Shown one piece after another: positions 35,738 to 49,066 of a stretch of DNA of 64,000 nucleotides. The notes under the pieces are model-generated. The model ran no database searches and was not told where the DNA came from. It saw nothing but the letters and a program-made list of their open reading frames with translations. The translations under genes and the position numbers were made by a program. How positions within the stretch are numbered: the first letter of the stretch is position 1; every line of letters begins with the position of its first letter. This stretch comes from Uloborus plumipes (Eukaryota > Arthropoda > Arachnida > Araneae > Uloboridae). The stretch lies in assembly GCA_038373865.1 (NCBI GenBank), contig JAXGGA010000027.1, forward strand, positions 248,001 through 312,000, read 5' to 3'.

Positions 35738-38697
35738 GAGCGATTCCATACCAAATCACCGAAAAAAAAAGTTAGTCGCACGACCGACTTGGATTTTTTT
35801 TAATTTGGTACACAGATTGATGGTATAGAGGTATGAAAAAGCCTAAAAGGAAAGTTACCTGCTCCACTTATTTTCTGAGATACATGCCCTCAAAGTTTGT
35901 CCGCCACGTCAAAATACTAAAAAAGTGATGTTATTTAATCATTTTTTATAAAAAAATCGTACTCATGCAAAATAAAAGTGTTAGATATCTATGGAAATTA
36001 GTTACTCCAGGCATTCTGAAAAAAAAATACTAGAACGTTCATAATGAAAATTGCCAAGGTACAGCGCTCTTTGAAGTTGCCACCACAAAAACTTGATTTT
36101 GCAGATTTTGCTGAAATTCAGGCATTTATTACAAAAAAAGGCAAACAAAACCAAAGGTTTTCTCACTTTCTGGTAGTGTACAGGTCCTCCCTGTAAATTG
36201 CTACGCAATAAATTTTTTGGGTTTCTCACTCCTTCTTGGAAATATTTTAGTTTAAAGATAAGCCGTAAGGCAAAAAATGCGTTTTTGGCCATCTTGGCAG
36301 CCATTTTTCTCATAAAGGGGGAGCAGTAGAAACTTTAATTTTTTTTTAAAACAAGTCACTGATATATTAGCTATTCACAGGAAAAGAGTTTACTTTTGGT
36401 TATTTCTCCCATTAAGAGATATCCTGCTGACAGTATATGCATGTTTTTCGTGACGACCATATGCTTTTGTTCCCCCTCTCAAGGACCTAAAATTAATTCA
36501 ACCAAAAAATAATGATATATTTATTATTAGCTGTATTATCTACCCAATATGTCATGAAATTTAATTTATTAAATCATTGAACAATAAATTAGATAATTGA
36601 TGAAAACAAGAAAAAGTATTTCTCTGATGCCTGAGCATTACGCATTCATAATTATAAAGCACTAAATACTTTCTTGAGAAATTAATTAACATAAATGAGC
36701 TCTAAATATTTATATTATAAGCAATACCCAATCTTGTGATTGGGATACTCCTGTTTTTAATTGAAGAATTTCTTGAATATCACATGAATATCAGGAAAAT
36801 AAATGAGGTCTTTTCGTTTGATGTAGGATACTGTATGACAAATTTCATTTGATGGGCTAGTAACTGAGCATGGTGATAAAGAGCTATTAATTTCAGCATC
36901 GAATTCCATTTTACCTTATTAACAGTTAAATATTTACAAAATAATTAAATAAATAATTTAATATAAAGCCATGCTTGAAGAATTAAAATTAGTGCAACTA
37001 ATTTATTCCCATACTGATCTTTACAAAATTGACATGCGTTGATCACTGATAAGAACTGACAAGAAAAAGTTTACTCACTAAAATATTAGTTCACAGATAC
37101 TATAAAGCATACATTCTATTTTCCACAAAATAATACTGCAACAAAGAACAAGGGTATCCTCCTGTTTATAGCCATCAATCAGGAACATCCAATCACAAGA
37201 TTGGGTATTACCTATGAGATAAATATTCGAAACTCCTTTATTTTAATTGATTTTTCAAGAAATTCTTTAGTACCTACCCCTTTATACCCTTGTTCTTTGT
37301 TGCAGTATTATTTTGTAGAAAATAGAATGTACGCTTTATAGTATCTGTGAACTAGTATTTTAGTGAGTTAAACTTATTCTTGTCAGTTCTTATCAGTGCT
37401 CAACACATGTCAGTTTTGTAAAGATCAGTATGGGAATAAATTAGTTGCACTAATTTTAATTCTTCAAGCATGGCTTTATATTAAATTATTTATTTAATTA
37501 TTTTATAAATATTTAACTGTTAATAAGGTAAAATGGAATTCGATGCTGAAATTAATAGCTCTTTATCACCATGCTCAGTTAGTAGCCCATCAAATGAAAT
37601 TTGTCATAAAGTATCCTACATCAAACGAAAAGACCTCATTTATTTTCCTGATATTCATGTGATATTCAAGAAATTTTTCAATTAAAAACAGGAATATCCC
37701 AATCACAAGATTGGGTATTGCTTATAATATAAATATTTAGAGCTCATTTATGTTAATTAATTTCTCAAGAAAGTATTTAGTGCTTTATAATTATGAATGC
37801 ATAATGCTTAGGCATCAGAGAAATACTTTTTCTTGTTTTCATCAATTATCTAATTTATTGTTCAATGATTTAATAAATTAAATTTTATGACATATTGAGT
37901 AGATAATACAGCTAATAATAAATATATAATTATTTTTTGGTTTAATTAATTTTAAGTCCATGAGAGGGGGAACAAAAGCATATGGTCGTCGCGAAAAACA
38001 TGCATATACTGTCAGCAGGATATCTCTTAATGGGAGAAATAACCAAAAGTAAACTCTTTTCCTGTGAATAGCTAACATATCAGTGGCTTGTTTAAAAAAA
38101 AATTAAAGTTTCTACTGCTCCCCCTTTATGAGAAAAATGGCTGCCAAGATGGCCAAAAACGCATTTTTTGTCTTATGGCTTATTTTTAAGCTAAAATATT
38201 TCCAAGAAGGAGTGAGAAACCCAAAAAATTTATTGCGTAGCAATTTACAGGGAGGACCTGTACACTACCAGAAAGTGAGAAAAACCTTCGGTTTTGTTTG
38301 CCTTTTTTTGTAATAAATGCCTGAATTTTAGCAAAATCTGCAAAATCAAGTTTTTGTGGGGACAACTTCAAAGAGCCCTGTACCTTGGCAATTTTCATTA
38401 TGAACGTTCTAGTATTTTTTTTCAGAATGCCTGGAGTAACTAGTTTCTATAGATATCTAACACTTTTATTTTGCATGAGTACGATTTTTTATAAAAAATG
38501 ATTAATTAACATCACTTTTTTAGTATTTTGACGTGGCGGACAAACTTTGAGGGCATGTATCTCAGAAAATAAGTGGAGCAGGTAACTTTCCTTTCGGGCT
38601 TTTTCATACCTCTATACCATCAATCTGTGTACCAAATTAAAAAAAAATCCGAGTCGGTCGTGCGACCCCCATTCGGTGATTTGGTATGGAATCGCTC
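35738..38697. mobile_element. Giant fold-back element E2 (3.0 kb)
   Basis: The left end GAGCGATTCCATACCAAATC is mirrored exactly at the right end. Direct repeats GTAG lie outside (35734-35737 and 38698-38701). Arms of about 1.42 kb pair along their length around a loop of about 125 bp centred near 37218. Outward-facing frames at 36002-36313 (minus) and 38128-38313 (plus) are mirror copies (MRKMAAKMAKNAFF…) with no known domain. The motif CAATCACAAGATTGGGTATT recurs in both arms and in the loop. No transposase remnant was recognised. Confidence 0.88.
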
Positions 38698-38701
38698 GTA
38701 G

Positions 38702-41700
38702 GAAAAGTTTTGGAAATACGAGATATCCTCTGTAGCTGATCAGCATAACCCTATATTATCTAAATTAACAGTTCATAGTGTGATAAAGTTCTGCAGTGTA
38801 TATAGATTGAAAGTAAGACAATTGTACTGCAGATTTGCATTGAGCTACTTCCTCAGTATGGCGAAAAATTGCGATCTTTTTTTTTCTGTTAAAACTTGTA
38901 AAAACCACGCCCGAGAGAGCTCATGAACTATGTCCGAAAAGAGGGAGCAAAGTTTTTCATTAAATTGTCGTTTTCTGATTGTTTCTAAACGATTTTGATT
39001 GCTTTAAAATTGCTATGAACTGTAGATTATTTGTACACTATATTTTTCATTGTATGAACTAATAAGGTTTATTAAGTACTTTCCAACTATTAAAAATATT
39101 TCAAACAATTATTATGTTTCATTGGTAGTCCTATTGTTTCGAAACTCGCTGAATATAAAACTTTCTTGAAGTAAGAGAAAATATTGCTTTCTTAAATGTA
39201 TTATTGCGTTTAAGTATGTAATTTCATGTCGCTATAAATTCTTTTATAATCTGAAGAAATAATAATTATATACATTCATAATTACCATAGGAATAAAACA
39301 TGAAATAGCTGTCGTAATAATTTTAATACGACAATTTTAACTATATCACTCCCAAAGCATGTGTTTTATGATGTTTACAGTTCAAATAAAATCTATTTAG
39401 AAAAACCGTACTCATTTGGTGACGGAATATGTATGACCGTACCCTACGTGGATTTAGGCTACGGTACAGCTGAACAACATGGTGTATGATAATACACCTT
39501 AAAATATTACATTTCTTCTGACTTTCCAGATACATTGTAAATGAGAAAATTAGCTCATTAAAAAGAAACATCTCTGGCTAAACTGCTCTTGGTAATTTTA
39601 CTACCGATCAGTCTTATATGAAAGTGATTAGATCTAACAAACATGCAAACTTAAAACTAACCAGCCTATAAAGATCTACACACTTGAGTTAATACCTAAA
39701 ACTAGTCATTTTTATTGTACTTTGTTAAATATTATTCATAGAAAAAAAAACGAACGCGAATAGTATGATAGTAACTGGATTTAAGATTATAATACAGCCA
39801 CACTCTTAAAATTATTAATGCCTACGTAAAAAAATATTGAATCGGAGATGAAACAAAACTCATTTTGTTAGCATTTCACCATTGCTCATCCCATTTCAGA
39901 AATCTTTAAAAAAGTACTAAAAATAATCCTAATTTTAAATTTTCTCTTATAGGAAAAATTGATGGTTATTGCTCGGACACTGGAAATAACTAAATATGAC
40001 TGCTATGACGATTAGATGCCTAAACAAGACAAATCCTTTACATTGTTCTGACACCTTTTCAGTTGTAAACTACAGCTGTAAGAAAAGATAATTTGCTTCA
40101 TGTTTTCCCTGGAGAGCATTTTTTCCCTCTTGTTCTCAGAAAAGGAAATCCAACTGTCGGAAAGAGCCGAGAATAAGTAACTAAGAATGCTCAGTGGACA
40201 TGTCACCATCTTCTTTCAGCCAGTTAGAAAGTGCTATTCAAACGTTTATTACCTTTCTCACAATTTACATTCGTTAGCAGAAGAAAACTCCACTTTGTGT
40301 CGAGATTTCTTCTTTATTCATTCGCAAATTGCTGAACTTTTACACTCAAGGGATGCACTATAGCTCATTTTTAAGACAATTTATTCTCATCAATGATTTG
40401 GAGCAATTTTCTATAAAGAATTAAAAAGTTACTTTTACAGATTAGAACTTATTTTAACTCAATTGGAACTCATATGGGATATATTGCTTAAGCATGACTA
40501 ATTTTTGACTATTTTAATATATGATCGAATGTTTTTGTATGTGTGTTTCTGCAATTTTCGGGTCTGATAGAGTTTATTATTTAAGATTAACATATGCTCA
40601 TTTTTAATAACGTATGTAAGGCATAGCATTGCAGCTAAACAGAACAACAGAGAAGCCAAAAAATCTGAATAATCACTTGTGGATCTTGATGAAATCAGCA
40701 AATACATTTTCCAGCTATAACTTTTTTGAAACGATAAACTAATAGTTTATACTAACTGATTGCAAATCACAAGCGTTTCAGCAGCTCTTATAGAAACAGC
40801 GTATAAACAAGAGTTTTATTAAAAGGGATATAGTTTTTTTCGTCTTTTTTGTGTTAATATTTGTGACTTTACAAAAAGAAAACATGGGAAGACAAAAATT
40901 ACGAAATAGAATTTCTGTCACAATTTAACACTAAAAAATTCCCGGTATAATTTGCAAATCCTAACAAACAGTAACAATATGTCTACATTATAATAATAAA
41001 ATAAAGTTAAATTCGTGAAAAGAATAGGGTAGGGAACAATGACAAAGTACAACTCCAGAATAAATTTTTAAAAAATAAATACGGTGAGCAATCTAACTGG
41101 CAAGTTATTTAGAAAAATATCATCTTGAACGCTATTTACATTTACAAGGAATAGCATTTTGTTTCTTAGCAATTTGTATTCGATTTTTTCAGATATCTTT
41201 AGGAATAATAAGGTTCTTGTTATCCGGCGGTTTATGATATCTTCCACGCAGCCAAGCAGAATAATGCATGCGTTTATGTCCACATATTTCTCTGCTTCTT
41301 CTCTCTGATTCTCTCCTAAAATGATTTTTTTTTCTTACAATTTTGAAGGAAATTTTGCCTCTAAAAAGAGCATTAAGAGTAGAAAACTTTTACATAAACT
41401 GTTTTTGAAATTATCTCATGAAACACTTCCCATAAATTATGCTGTTTGCTTACGCTTGAAAACATGTATAATCAAAAAAGCTACAAAGCATAATTTTAAC
41501 TAGCAGAATGAATGTATTATTAAAGGCGTACTTGAGAGTTCTCTATCGAGAAAAAAAAATGTCGATTGAGCAAGCATAGAAATGTAAGTATTTATTTTTT
41601 AACAAAAATTTTCCACTTTTCAGCTACGAAATTAAAAATATATTCAAAAAGGTAACCTCAGTAAAGTTTAAAGAAAATTTTATTTGTAGTTGAATTTTTT

Positions 41701-44700
41701 TCATTTAAAAATAAGGGAACTAAGTTTTTTGAAGACTTGAGAAAACCTTTGTGTTCATTGAAAAATTTTTCGATGAAACTGTTATACTTTTAACAAGAAA
41801 AAACATAAAACCGTATTACTAGGTATTCTTTATTAAAAATCTTATATTTTGCGGCAGTTTCTGCTTAAAATGTCAGAAGACACTAATAACCAGTCAATAA
41901 ATAGTTCTAGAGCAACAAGTCGACAAACAAAAATTTATTGCTACAAAAACATTTGTTTGTTACGTATTGTCTAAAACTAAAACATAGAAAAAAACTTTTA
42001 GAATTTTCGTTAGGATACTATTCAGAATTTCAATGGTACTTCATTTGGCCTAAATCCTCTGGAGTTTTCTACTTGAAAACAGAAAAACTTTAATAATTGT
42101 GTATTCAAAGCTTTTTCTAATAATATCATTGTTTTGATTATTAGTATTCTTTTTTCAAAGCTTTTACCAATAAATATAACAAAGTTAGCTGAAAGGATTT
42201 AAATAAAATATTTCAGAATATCAGTTTCTTCGAAACCTTAGAAACCGTTCTCCCGTTTCTTATAGACTACTGTTAGGTCTTTCACGTATTTTATAGGCAT
42301 TTTGAACGATAATAAGTTTCTTATTATCTAGCCTTTTATGACACTTCTTTGTAGTGAGAAAGAAAAGATTTTTTTCTTACTACTGTTTAAGTGTTCATTT
42401 TTATTGCTTTTAGGGTGAAACGTGGATATTTGCTCGGAATATCGTTTTCAAAGACGCAATAAACTCACGCTACTGTGCAGAAAAAAATACATAACATGCT
42501 CTCAATAATTAGTGTCATTTGGAAATCAATAAAAATGCTCCCCAACAAGACAAATCTCATCTCATTTTTCATGCATCTATAAAGAAGTTTGGAGGACCAC
42601 TTGCCTTTTTTCTTGTAGGTATTGAAGTAGATTCAATGGAGAATGATTAAATTCATGTGTATTAAATTGATTGTATATTGCAAAAAGAGAATTTTAGCTT
42701 GTATTTCATTGCAGTAGTTTGTTGATTGAAAATTTATCAGGCATAATTGAGGCCATTTCAAAGGTACCATCTACTTCTTTCTTTTTTTGGCTGTGGGCTT
42801 GAGAAAAGATTTTCAATGCACAGAATCAATTACGCTTTTTTTATGCGAAGCAATATTAACAAGTATCCATGAAAAAAAAACAATTTTGATTAAAATGATT
42901 TTATCTCAAGATCGTCCGGAAAATACATTTAATTAATAATTCCATATTAATTTACAATATTATTTTTGAGAAGGTCTGTAAGATTTAGTCTGAGCATGAA
43001 TGCTCAAGGTTAATCTCGAAGGCAGCCCTAGGAATGAGGAGGAAATTGTTTTAATAACATTAGTTACAAAACATTTTAATCAAGTGTGTATTTTAATTAA
43101 AGAATAAATAATATTATAAGAACTGTACATGAAAATAATTAGCTTAAATTGTCGAAATTGAAACAGATTTCGCTACTTTCTCATTAATCGTATAGTCATA
43201 TTGTTTTACTTATTGGGAGGAGTACTATTTAGAAACATTTATTTAAAGCGCTTTATCGCCCTTTAAATTTTGGGATAAATGCAAATGAAAAAGGTTTTAA
43301 AATTTTCCTTAATATTCAACAGATATTTAAAGTCTAATAAAAACTTTTTGTTTTAGCTCTCTGAATTTTTATATAGTAGCTTTTTTTCTTTTTTTATGTT
43401 TTTCAATGCCATGCAAATTATTAGCTTCATAAACAAAACCATTCCGTCACAAAACTATCTTTCAAATATCAAATAATAATTAGGATGCTTGCCAATAACT
43501 GATCACAACCCAGTAATGAACAGGAACCCAAAAGTATAAAAAACAAGAATGAATAAGTAGATATTCTTTATCTGAAAGCTAAAACAAATTTCTAGCATAA
43601 AATGAAGTGGCCTGTTATAATTTCAAATTTTGATTGGTGGTTAGGATTGGACATTTATAAAGCCATCTAGAAAGTTTCAAAAAAGTCCCGTAAGTATTAA
43701 TGGAGTGGTGTTATGAGATTAAATGTTTAATAGTATTGTTTAACGTTAAATTCAGTTCTGCGGATTTATTCAATGTGACACATGCAGATCATCCAAGTGT
43801 ATTTTAAACAAATTTTTAAAAAATCTTAATTACCATTATGTTGGCATTAACGGGTGGTCAAAAAGTGTCCTGTCTAAAATGTTATTAATACATGCAGCTG
43901 ACGAGGCAGCTAACGTATTAAAAATCTGTATTTCAAATTTTAGTACAGTTACAAATATCCCTGAAGTTGCTGTTCAAATCATCTGAACTTTTGCTTATTC
44001 GAACTAAGGCCGATCCCGTCATATTTAGATAGTCAGTGCCCCACTGTAGAAATGTGACTAAATTTTTGTCTAAACACAGTGTTCTATTGCCCTTTTGGTG
44101 ATCCCTGCTGTCCCTTCTATAATTCTTTTTTAAGCTCCCTTCGAAACTTAAGTTACTGTTATTTGAATGCAATCGCCCTTTTCCCTTTTTTTATCTAGTG
44201 AAATCTCTGATACATGTTTAAAGTATTTAGTCATTATCTTAGATGAAATTATGCACGAAAAAACGCTGAATAAATTGATGGTATTGAAGTTTCGTGAGAA
44301 CACTTCATTGAAAAACTTCTGCACACGTAATCTTTACTTTCCTTTGTTTTCACTTGAAAAAGTTCGTGCAAAAGAAGAAGCCAGTTTGCACGTATGGATT
44401 TTTTTTTTTTTTTTTTTTTTCAAAATTCTATGAATTAGATGACTTTCATCGCCTGATTATACTTTAATTGCGAAAAACGTTTAACTGCTAAGTAATTTTA
44501 CTTTTATTATAAAATATTCTTAAAAGTTTTGAGGGAAAATTATAACTACATTTGTAGAAAACTTCTTGCTTCAGTGCATCTGTTGCGTATCAAAAAATAA
44601 CTCATCTTCACTTTTTGTAAAAAAATATCTCTAAATATCTGACGCACTGAACAACTATATTTTCTCGTAGTAAGTGAAACTACAACCAGCTCATTGTTGC

Positions 44701-44939
44701 ACTAACGAATAACTAACGTAAAAATTAGCTAAAACTAAATATTTTCCCACAAAACCGCCTCAAGAACCTTGAAGATTTACGGGTTCTATCAAGAAAAAAT
44801 AAAAGTTAAAGTATTTTCAGGATTTCATTTATCCCGGTCTAATCTTTGTATAATGTTAAATGTTGGAGGCATTATTTGCAAAACCTGTCAGCATTCTTTT
44901 TTCGAATAAAGAAAAAAAAACTGTTATGTATAATAGCCA
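38702..44939. other. AT-rich non-coding DNA
   Basis: Six kilobases without a recognisable gene, RNA or mobile element. All frames are short and of low complexity. Confidence 0.55.
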
Positions 44940-45195
44940 AGGTTTGAAAAATAGGTCGGCCATCTTGTATAGTCCTCAGACAGGTTTCGGGCTCGAATCT
45001 CGACTTGGGCATAGATGTACTTTCAATCTCTTGTCCTTTCTTTGTGTAAATGTGTTGTTGTGTTGTGAATGGTCACCTGTCCTATAAACGGGTCTTTATG
45101 CCATGTGTGTAATGTGGAAGTTAGTTGGAAACGTGAAGCAAAACACTCCAAATTGTCAGTCTAGCTGGCACAAGACAACAATAAAAAGTAGGCGT
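44940..45195 (+). repeat. tRNA-derived SINE-like sequence
   Basis: A B-box-like GGGCTCGAATCTCGACTTGG (44990-45009) follows a diverged A-box region (TAGGTCGGCCATCTTG, about 44952). The body after it (CAATCTCTTGTCC, then T/G-rich) ends in CAACAATAAAAA. Orientation is plus. The tRNA fold is decayed. Confidence 0.55.
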
Positions 45196-48100
45196 TTGCC
45201 ATTTTTGCGCGATGGGTGAAAAAACTCACCCAACAGCTTCGAGTTATAACGTTACTTCAACCTACACTCCCATTAAATGTTAAATTGCACTCATATTGTC
45301 GAAAGTAGCGTCAATACATTTGAAATTTTGTTTTGGAAACTTACCATAATACTGGTTACATTTCAGAAAACTTTCCCTAGTGTTCACATCAGAAAAGATT
45401 AAAATGCATTTCTATTTACACATTGCTTTCCTAATCCCATTATCATCAATGCTTCTTATTTAAACACATATTGCACACCGCGAAGGAAAGGGGCACCTCT
45501 TAAATTGGATTAGCATTAAAGATTATTTCCTTTCATTCACGGTGTGCGATATGTTGATGTCTAACTTTGCATTGAACTATTGAATTTAAAAACAAGGGGT
45601 TAAACTTCTGGAACGTCTTCCAATCCTTATTGTTTTCGATAAGAAGTTTTCTCATGCTATCAGAGCATGAATGGCAGGTAATTTGACACTTTTACCAGTA
45701 AATCACAGCTTTTAATATATAACTTGAGAGATTAAAATTAAAAAGAGACTTTGAAAAAGCCACTGGTAAAAAAATAAAAATGTCAGTAACAGTCCGATTT
45801 CGCTCTTTTAACACAATCTTCTGGAAATATAGGAATAGGTATTAAATAACAGACTACTTTATTTCGAGCACAAATGAAATCTAATGCTTGTCGAAATCAA
45901 AAAAGTCATTGGTTATCACTTTAACAAATGGGTAAATAGGAAACAAATACCTTTGTGCTTAAAACTAAAAGCAAAAAATACAACGTTCCTGCGCATTTGT
46001 GCTTTTTTAACGTTGTATTTTTTGCTTTTTAATGAGTAAATAGTTCTCGAAAAGCGGCTTTTGTTTAAATTGTCTTGAAAACTTCCAAAAAATCTCACAT
46101 TTTTAGCAAACATTTCTTTCTGAAAGAAATTTGAAACAAAAACCCACAAAACATTTTTGAGCACACTCAACTGCATAAAATGCAAGAAGCATTTTATCTG
46201 TTGATACTCAATTTTAATTAATGATTCATGAGCACTTCACTCATTTTGTCCCTAATTTTTAAACGGGACACGTTCATTGCATCGCTATTGATTTCTGCCT
46301 CATCATCTTGTTGAAATATGTGTGGGCAGCCACCGTCGTTTAAAACCTATGAAGCCTCACTAGAACCCATTACCAAAATGCAGATAAAAATTTTGATCAT
46401 TAGTCAAAACATCGATGCATCAATCTATGCGGGGAAGGAATATATGGAGAGTTTTTATTTTGAATAAACCTAAAAATAAATCGATATAATATAGCAAATA
46501 TAGTTAAAATGGAATGGATTTACAAGTCGCCGTCCGATTGTTTGCTTTATACATTTTTGTGCTGTTGCTTGTAAAAACCTAGATATAAAGTAGCGGGTAT
46601 TTTATTTGAAGTTGTATAAAAATTAATGTGTATGCGAATGTGTTTAATAAGTATCAGGTTTTCTTTTTTTTCTGTTTTTTTTATTTTTGATTGTTTTGAA
46701 AATGTTTTTAATAATGTTATAAGACAAACCAAATTTATTAAACAAACGTGGATTATAAGAAGTAATTATAGACAATATTATACCAATGAATATGTTATAA
46801 GAAAAGCGGTGTCCACTAATGAAGTCACTATGCTAATTTTCACCCTGATGACGTAGTTTTGTTACTATTTCTAGCGGTACTAAATTTATTTAATGATTAA
46901 CGTTGGAAAGAAGCTACTGAATGTTAGAAGGCCAAACAGAAAAAATAGTGTAACTATTTTTTTACTAATACTAATAATCTCAATTATACGAATTTCCTTT
47001 TCGTAGATTTTCAGAAATTTTCTGAACTTCTTCAACAGAGTTTAAATAAATACTACTTTCAATATTTCTTAAAGCACAAACCTACAAAACCTTTGTTCAC
47101 AAAAACCTTTATATTATAAACCAACAACACTAGAACAAAACACAGTGAAAATAAATGATGAGAAAAAACACGTCCTCATTTAACGAATGATATGTTCCAC
47201 AAATATGGCTGTGGCTTATGCAAAACTGTTTTGCAAACCCTTAATTGATTTTCATTATTTTTCTTTACGTTTTTACAATATAATTATTTTTTTATTTATG
47301 AATCAAATGGAAACAAATTGTTTGCTGTTCTTTACAAGTCACATAAAGCTACATTTTGATTGAAAAACATTTAAAACTTTGAAAATAAGTTTTTTCAAAA
47401 AAAAAAAAAAGAAGGGGGGGAGATCAAACCTGCGAGGTGAAAATAAATAAATAAAACCAATGTTTTTTAAGCACACAGCTTTCAAAACTATTGCAGAGAC
47501 GCATTTTGGTGTTAACAAGCACACGCTTTTGCAGTGTAAAAAACGCTTTGAGTTTCCGATGCTGCGCAGCAATCATCGAAGAAGCAAAATGATTAATTCT
47601 TTGATAATCGCTACTTAGCATTGGGTGGTCAATTTCTTTTCTGCACTTAAACGGGGGTTCATTGCCCATAAACACGTGTCTGCAATTATTTTACAGTTTT
47701 TTGTACATGAATACCGTTGGTTTTTCATTTATTTATTAAAGAAACATTTGAATAAAATTCCATGAAAAGAACTTCATGAAAAAATTGACTATAACGACAC
47801 GTTCAATAGATTGCAACGTATTAGCAGATTAAAAGCCGATGCGGGTAGTAGTACCCGTCTGACGGACTACTGTCTATAAATGGGGGGGAGGTACTAGTGC
47901 CCATTTTGTTTGAATTTTAAAGGCTCAAAACTGTTTATATGGCGAAATGCGCCCGCTACACAGTAGTCACAGCTGCTATACTCGGTTACCTTAAAATAGG
48001 CGTATCAAGTTTGGAAATTTTGCGCCGTCTCCACGAAAACCGTACGAAAGAAAACAACTCCAATCTTTTTTTAATGCACTGTTGTTGAGGCATTTCATTT

Positions 48101-48666
48101 GTTTTATGTTTATCGAATTAATCTTACGCTGTTATTTATACCCTCATGTCTCAGTTATTTCTCAACGTTTTCTAACAAATCTAGTCCTACTAGAAGTACA
48201 GCAAAAGTTTCTAAGAAAATGTTGTGCTTCATAAACGTTGATTTTTCAACAGAATAATAGTTTACGCACAAAGCAATTTTAACCGTTTGCATTTAAAACA
48301 ATTGTTGTGAAAGTTAAGTGGGGAAAAAGTCCATAGCGCCGTAACTATGACAACCATCAGAGAAAAAGTGCAGAGAGTGGGAAATTAGTTTTACTTTGAG
48401 CCGCTTCCTCTCGCTACACACTGTCAAACTAGCATGTAATGTATATCAGATCAGTTAAGAAATAAAATAAAAGATGAAATTTTTAATCCTGAACTCTGAT
48501 GTTTTTATGTTTCCACTTGCATCCATTGAAATAACGTTAAGAAATCTATAGCTAAATTGTCTAATGCAGATTCATGACAGGATGCGACAGCAACAAAAAT
48601 TGCATTGCTCATGATCAGTCGCTCTTGCTAGTTTTGAAGTAACCAAGAAATCCACAACTTTAATTG
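45196..48666. other. AT-rich non-coding DNA with two hairpins
   Basis: 25-nt arms at 45467-45491 and 45529-45553 (CATATTGCACACCG and partner) pair with three mismatches. Arms of about 20 nt at 45966-45985 and 46009-46030 (AAAGCAAAAAATACAACGTT and complement) pair almost perfectly. A small CGGGTA-GTAG-TACCCG hairpin is at 47842-47857. No gene is recognised. Confidence 0.55.
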
Positions 48667-48838
48667 GTGAAAGTAAAAAACCAACGTAAATAAAGTACAA
48701 ATTACCAAGCAAATACAGCAAATTAAGAAAATACAGCTTTTTCAAGGCTGCAATGGAGCCTCATCGTTGAAGCCTTGAAATAGCTATTTGCTGCATTTTC
48801 GTGGTAATTTGTGCTTTATTAGTTTTTCACTTTCGCCA
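48667..48838. mobile_element. Hairpin MITE, copy 2
   Basis: Same family as 35460-35622. TAAAGTACAAATTACC on the left pairs with GGTAATTTGTGCTTTA on the right, and the right arm shares TGCTGCATTTTCGTGGTAAT with copy 1 (diverged). The central loop includes GGCTGCAATGGAGCCTC. Confidence 0.72.
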
Positions 48839-49066
48839 TATTTTAGCACAAAGTTTATTTGTTCCTTCTCCATAGCTACATTATCTGATTCCTGGCATCC
48901 AACAGCAGCAAAAATTCCCTTGCTCATGATCAGTCGCTTTTGCACACTGCGCAATGATTAAATATTGAAATCAGTAAAAAAGAGCACAGATCTTGCGTGT
49001 CGAAACAGTGCGCTTTTGCTTCCAGTCCGAAGCCACATTCAGTGTCATTTTTGTCCTAATATTATA

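Noticed and set aside
36002..36313. 103-codon frame in the left arm of E2 as a gene
   Set aside because: Exact mirror sequence exists in the other arm and breaks early there. It is better explained as element sequence than as a conserved protein.
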